A stretch of DNA of 15,968 nt from Methanolinea sp. SDB (lineage in GTDB: Archaea > Halobacteriota > Methanomicrobia > Methanomicrobiales > Methanospirillaceae), in the NCBI GenBank assembly GCA_001412335.1, contig LKUF01000051.1:1-15968 (forward strand). Reading direction: 5' to 3'. This document shows positions 13,003 through 15,968 of this stretch, piece by piece. Numbering within the stretch: position 1 is the stretch's first letter; each line of letters begins with the position of its first letter. A program made the translations under genes and the position numbers. The notes beneath the pieces are model-generated. The model did no database searches and had not been told where the DNA came from. It saw only the letters and a program-made list of their open reading frames with translations.

Positions 13003-14205
13003 TCACAGGCCGAATGAGAAGAGGATGACCGGGAGGGCTATTGCGCCCATGCAATACACCTGGGCAACATTGACAAGCCGGGGTACGACACCGACAGCGG
13101 TGGCGAGTACCAGGATAAACAGGCCGAAGAATCCGCAGATGGCGAGCGAGATCAGGGTAATAAATATGCAGACTGCGAAATGCAACTTTTTCCTGTCGAT
13201 TCCGCTGAATAACCCGGCAAATCCGCTGATATATATGGTGAGCAGATAGGCGATGGCGCCTGCAAGTGCGCCCACTGCAACCAGTTGTCCCATTGATGGA
13301 ATATCCAGTGACGAGAAAGCAACCATGATCCCGTTCCTGGTCCTTCCGATGACGAAGAACGCAGCAAGAGCCACCAGCGCATTCACGGTGTTTGCAGCAC
13401 CGGTGGCAAGGATGTATCCCCTCCGATCCGTATCATACCGTATACCAGTTGCGAGAACCGCGTTCGCTGTGGCATTGGATAGTCCGGGAAGCCATCCGAC
13501 CACTGTTCCCGCAACAGATCCCTGGAGCGTGTGCTTCAGGACTGTTCCCTTCCGAAGCTCCAGCCCCTCGAATTTCTGCGGCGGCACCGGCCCTGTTCCG
13601 GAGAAGACCAGGATGGCGATACCAAAGAGGCCGCTCAACAGTGGCATGAGGAGTCCGGCGTTGCCGATGACTCCGGTACCGAGGAAGGAATAGTTGAAGG
13701 TGAACAGTCCAAGCATCCCGGATACGGAAAAGACCAGGAAGGCCCAGCCAGGCGACTCTCCTGACACGATCAGGTACCCCAGGATCGCGACAAGGATGAT
13801 ACCTATTCCCCAGTCCACATACGCCTGAACCGCTGGGAGAAGAAGGAAAAGTGCTCCCGAGAGTGGGATGGCGATGAGGAGTCCCGCAGCGCTCCCAAGC
13901 GCAGATATCCTGGCCGCCTCCTCACCCTTCCCTTCCATGCAGAGTTCGTGGAGAGGCAGAACCGAGATTGCCGTATCGGCATCCGGAATCCCGAGAAACG
14001 TCGCGGGAATCACGTCAAGGAACGTATGTGTGATGAGCGCTGCAAAAAGCGTGAATGCAAGCGTCTCCGGCCCGAGAACGGGGAGCAGCGCCACCTGGAA
14101 TGTGAGGAGAACTCCGGCCATGGTATTGACATGAATACCCGGCAAAAGGCCGCTTGCCAACCCGATTGCCACCCCGGCAACCGTCCCGATCACGATCCCG
14201 AACAT
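13003..14205 (-). CDS. TctA-like membrane permease (archaeal stand-alone type)
   Basis: The 400-residue protein is very hydrophobic with roughly ten membrane segments. Two half-repeats each carry the TctA signature: SGLLPGIHVNT (18-28) and GWLPGLSNATANAV (237-250). The segment GIPDADTAISVLPLHELCMEGKG (72-94) also fits the archaeal relatives of the TctA permease family. In bacteria TctA is the large subunit of a tripartite carboxylate transporter with TctB and a periplasmic TctC; neither partner is encoded beside it here, and the protein is shorter than bacterial TctA (about 500). The substrate is therefore unknown. A TTTATG element near 14230-14239 on the minus strand implies a leaderless mRNA. 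The gene runs toward nop5 without an obvious terminator and is divergent from hemD. Confidence 0.8.
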   Translation of the reverse strand: MFGIVIGTVAGVAIGLASGLLPGIHVNTMAGVLLTFQVALLPVLGPETLAFTLFAALITHTFLDVIPATFLGIPDADTAISVLPLHELCMEGKGEEAARISALGSAAGLLIAIPLSGALFLLLPAVQAYVDWGIGIILVAILGYLIVSGESPGWAFLVFSVSGMLGLFTFNYSFLGTGVIGNAGLLMPLLSGLFGIAILVFSGTGPVPPQKFEGLELRKGTVLKHTLQGSVAGTVVGWLPGLSNATANAVLATGIRYDTDRRGYILATGAANTVNALVALAAFFVIGRTRNGIMVAFSSLDIPSMGQLVAVGALAGAIAYLLTIYISGFAGLFSGIDRKKLHFAVCIFITLISLAICGFFGLFILVLATAVGVVPRLVNVAQVYCMGAIALPVILFSFGL

Positions 14206-14229
14206 CTTTTGGAAATTTCAGGGGACAAT

Positions 14230-14257
14230 GCTCATAAAGCAACCGAAACAAATATTC
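14230..14257. promoter_or_regulatory. Divergent promoter region of tctA-like gene and hemD
   Basis: TTTATG on the minus strand near 14230-14239 is about 30 bases before the tctA-like start. AAATATTC on the plus strand (14250-14257) is about 30 bases before the hemD ATG. Both distances suggest leaderless transcripts initiated back to back from a 78-base gap. Confidence 0.4.
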
Positions 14258-14283
14258 TCTCTCCTTACAGGTATGAGAGAAAC

Positions 14284-14988
14284 ATGAAGATCGCCATCAC
14301 CCGGCTACGGGGAAAAGATACCGATGATTCACGCCGCTGCGCGGAGTTCGGGCATACATGTTATACCGTTTCCCCGCTCGAGGCACAGGTGCACGAGGAT
14401 CGTATCGAAGAGTTTGTCCGTGAAGTGAATGCCGGCAGATATGACTGCATCTTTTTTACCAGTGCCCTCCCGGCAAAGATCATTGCTCCCCTGCTTGAGA
14501 CGTGGCCGCGTGTCGTGGCAATCGGCCCCCAGACGGCAGGTATACTGAAATCCAGGGGCATCCCGTGCGAGGTTCTCCCCCACTATTATTCCAGGGCTTT
14601 TGTACCGTACCTGGGTGCATGGATCGAAGAAAAGAGGATCGGAATTCCGCGTGCCGATGTGCCGAATGACGCCCTGATGGCTTCAATTGCAGGTGCAGGC
14701 GGAATACCCATGGAGATCCGGTGCTATTCCCTGGTCCCGACCAACGAACCTCTCGAGATCGAAGGGGCCGATGCCCTGCTCTTCACCTCCGCCTTCTCGT
14801 TCCGGTCCGCGATCTGGGAGAAGGTGCCGGGGATTATCCTTGTTGCAATAGGAGATATCACGGCCGAAGAGATGGGGAAGGGGGGCTTTTCGCCCCACGT
14901 GACAGGGAACGGGTCACTCGTGGGAACACTGCAGGCGCTTGATCGCTATACCCGGGAGAGCGGCTCACCCGGCCGTGGAGAGCCATGA
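14284..14988 (+). CDS. hemD: Uroporphyrinogen-III synthase
   Basis: The 234-residue product begins MKIAITRLRGKDTDDSRRC. It shows the loosely conserved HemD pattern of two alpha/beta domains: DCIFFTSALPAKI (about 57-69), VVAIGPQTAGILKSRGI in the middle, then ADALLFTSAFSFRSAIWE and LVAIGDITAEEMGKGGF near the end. HemD closes hydroxymethylbilane with ring D inversion to uroporphyrinogen III, the common precursor of siroheme, corrinoids and coenzyme F430. The frame is open as far as 13948, but that part is antisense to the tctA-like gene, and a TATA candidate 30 bases upstream supports ATG 14284. It overlaps cbf5 by ATGA, so the two are translationally coupled. HemD proteins diverge strongly, so the call rests on pattern and length. 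Confidence 0.85.
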   Translation: MKIAITRLRGKDTDDSRRCAEFGHTCYTVSPLEAQVHEDRIEEFVREVNAGRYDCIFFTSALPAKIIAPLLETWPRVVAIGPQTAGILKSRGIPCEVLPHYYSRAFVPYLGAWIEEKRIGIPRADVPNDALMASIAGAGGIPMEIRCYSLVPTNEPLEIEGADALLFTSAFSFRSAIWEKVPGIILVAIGDITAEEMGKGGFSPHVTGNGSLVGTLQALDRYTRESGSPGRGEP

Positions 14989-15878
14989 GATCCCCTGCCG
15001 GTACCGGGGACCGGATCGTGATCATCGATAAACCCAGGGGGCCGTCCAGCCACCAGGTGACCGCCTGGGCAGGAGAGATCCTGGGGGCCGACGTAGGGCA
15101 TGCGGGGACCCTCGATCCCGCCGTATCGGGTGTGCTTGCTGTCATGACAGGAAGAGCCGTGCGGCTTGCACCACTCCTCCTGAAAGAGGAAAAAGAGTAC
15201 GTGTGCCTGATGAGACTCCACGGAAAGGTCGAATCCGTTGGGATCGCCGACGCATTCGGCGAGTTCACCGGGCGAATCTACCAGAGGCCTCCCCGGAAGA
15301 GTGCAGTGGCCCGGAACCTGCGGATACGGACCATCAGGGAACTGGAGGTGCTCGGTGTACAGGATCGCCTCGTCCTCTTCAGGGTTGTCTGTGACGCCGG
15401 GACATATATCCGCACTCTCTGTCACCATCTCGGGCTCTACCTGGGGTGTGGCGCTCACATGCAGGAACTCCGGAGAACACGGTCAGGAAGGTTCGATGAG
15501 CGGATGGCCCACACCCTGCAGGATCTCGTGGATGCCTGTGTCCTCGCAGACCAGGGGGACCGGAGTGAACTTGAACGAATGCTTCTTCCCCTGGAACATG
15601 CTGTCGGCGGGGAGGCGGGCGTCGTGGTCAGGGACAGCGCCGTGGACGCACTCTGCCATGGTGCGGCGCTTTCTGGCGTGGGAATCATCAGGTCGCCCTC
15701 GTTTGGGAAGGGCGAACTCGTCACCGTCTGGACCGGCAAAGGCGAGCTCATCTGTCTTGGGGAAGCACTGGTCTCCTCGGAGAAGACTGCACCCGGAGAG
15801 CATGGTCTTGTCATCGCACCACGCACGGTTTTCATGGCGCCGGGGACCTATCCCCGTGGCTGGAAACGCCGGAGCTGA
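14985..15878 (+). CDS. truB: tRNA/rRNA pseudouridine synthase Cbf5 (archaeal TruB family)
   Basis: The 297-residue product opens with IVIIDKPRGPSSHQV (11-25) and carries the catalytic motif GHAGTLDPAVSGVL (38-51) with nucleophile D44. GRIYQRPPRKSAV (97-109), CDAGTYIRTLCHHLG (136-150) and GAHMQELRRTRSG (156-168) follow, then a C-terminal PUA domain (about 212-290) with VVVRDSAVDALCHGA and FMAPGTYPR. Cbf5 is the catalytic core of the H/ACA RNP and also acts on tRNA U55. Compared with other archaeal Cbf5 proteins, about 30-40 N-terminal residues before the KPRGP motif seem to be missing; no in-frame start further upstream would restore them without extending the ATGA overlap with hemD. A GGAG ribosome binding site precedes ATG 14985. 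Confidence 0.95.
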   Translation: MRSPAGTGDRIVIIDKPRGPSSHQVTAWAGEILGADVGHAGTLDPAVSGVLAVMTGRAVRLAPLLLKEEKEYVCLMRLHGKVESVGIADAFGEFTGRIYQRPPRKSAVARNLRIRTIRELEVLGVQDRLVLFRVVCDAGTYIRTLCHHLGLYLGCGAHMQELRRTRSGRFDERMAHTLQDLVDACVLADQGDRSELERMLLPLEHAVGGEAGVVVRDSAVDALCHGAALSGVGIIRSPSFGKGELVTVWTGKGELICLGEALVSSEKTAPGEHGLVIAPRTVFMAPGTYPRGWKRRS

Positions 15879-15928
15879 CAGATCCTTTTTCCAGCGCTGC
15901 ATACCCACCCCCTCCACCCGGGGATAGC

Positions 15929-15938
15929 CTTAAAAAAA
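15929..15938 (+). promoter_or_regulatory. Possible promoter for a gene beyond the right edge
   Basis: After cbf5 and a short T-run (15886-15890), CTTAAAAAAA around 15930-15938 could be a TATA element directing transcription out of the window. The window ends too soon to test this. Confidence 0.25.
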
Positions 15939-15968
15939 CGCGAGTCCAATGATGATACTGCAATTTTT

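Noticed and set aside
13948..14283. 112-residue N-terminal extension of hemD
   Set aside because: It runs antisense through the start of the tctA-like gene; the HemD family begins at MKIAITR and promoter spacing supports ATG 14284.
15949..15955. ATGATGA matching a box C/D RNA C box near the right edge
   Set aside because: The window ends before any D box, and the candidate TATA at 15930-15938 is too close for transcription to start before it.
1..15968. CRISPR arrays, insertion sequences, integrases, toxin-antitoxin or defence genes
   Set aside because: No spaced repeats, terminal inverted repeats, transposase motifs or small paired genes are seen; neither tRNA is followed by a duplicated 3' end or an integrase.

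Overview
This window reads as a chromosomal segment of a hydrogenotrophic methanogenic archaeon, most probably of the order Methanomicrobiales. The evidence is the tail of a tetrahydromethanopterin dehydrogenase (Mtd), a complete F420-dependent methylene-H4MPT reductase (Mer), an archaeal-type thymidylate synthase, fibrillarin/Nop5/Cbf5 homologues, an NrpR-type repressor, AMP phosphorylase, a PGF-CTERM S-layer protein, tRNA genes without encoded CCA, and archaeal TATA elements upstream of most transcription units. The species cannot be fixed from the sequence alone. No insertion sequence, integrase, CRISPR array or phage gene is visible; the content is largely core chromosome.

Layout. Positions 1-2304 hold methanogenesis genes: the 3' end of mtd (+), convergent with galT-like (-) and mer (-, TTG start). 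After a 465-base gap come a divergent FtsZ/tubulin-superfamily gene (+, 2770-4002) and, converging on it, a two-gene operon dut-nrpR (-, 5465-4075) joined by an ATGA overlap. A tRNA-Arg(UCG) gene (+) lies back to back with dut and appears to share its TATA region. AMP phosphorylase (deoA, -) and a large S-layer protein gene (-, 10044-7465) follow; the latter has an apparently long, structured 5' leader. Then come thyA (+) and tRNA-Gln(CUG) (+). A minus-strand block holds tctA-like, nop5 and fibrillarin (flpA), with nop5 and flpA overlapping. Finally hemD and cbf5/truB (+) overlap by ATGA.

How the genes fit together. Mtd and Mer catalyse consecutive steps either side of methylene-H4MPT, which is also the probable one-carbon donor for the archaeal thymidylate synthase. 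Dut supplies that enzyme with dUMP, so the window holds two routes meeting at one cofactor. AMP phosphorylase belongs to archaeal nucleoside-phosphate salvage leading to type III RuBisCO. Nop5/FlpA (box C/D) and Cbf5 (H/ACA) are core proteins of the two RNA-guided rRNA modification machines, found here in separate operons. HemD feeds tetrapyrrole synthesis, which in a methanogen means mainly coenzyme F430, corrinoids and siroheme.

The parts most worth a second look are the FtsZ/tubulin relative, whose T4 glycine signature is eroded while its T7 aspartate remains; the S-layer protein with no usable N-glycosylation sequon and no cysteine; the switch-like inverted repeats in the S-layer leader; the GGTA-N7-TACC dyad abutting the dut-nrpR start; and a CxxCxxC tail on thymidylate synthase. 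I did not find a clearly new multi-gene system.
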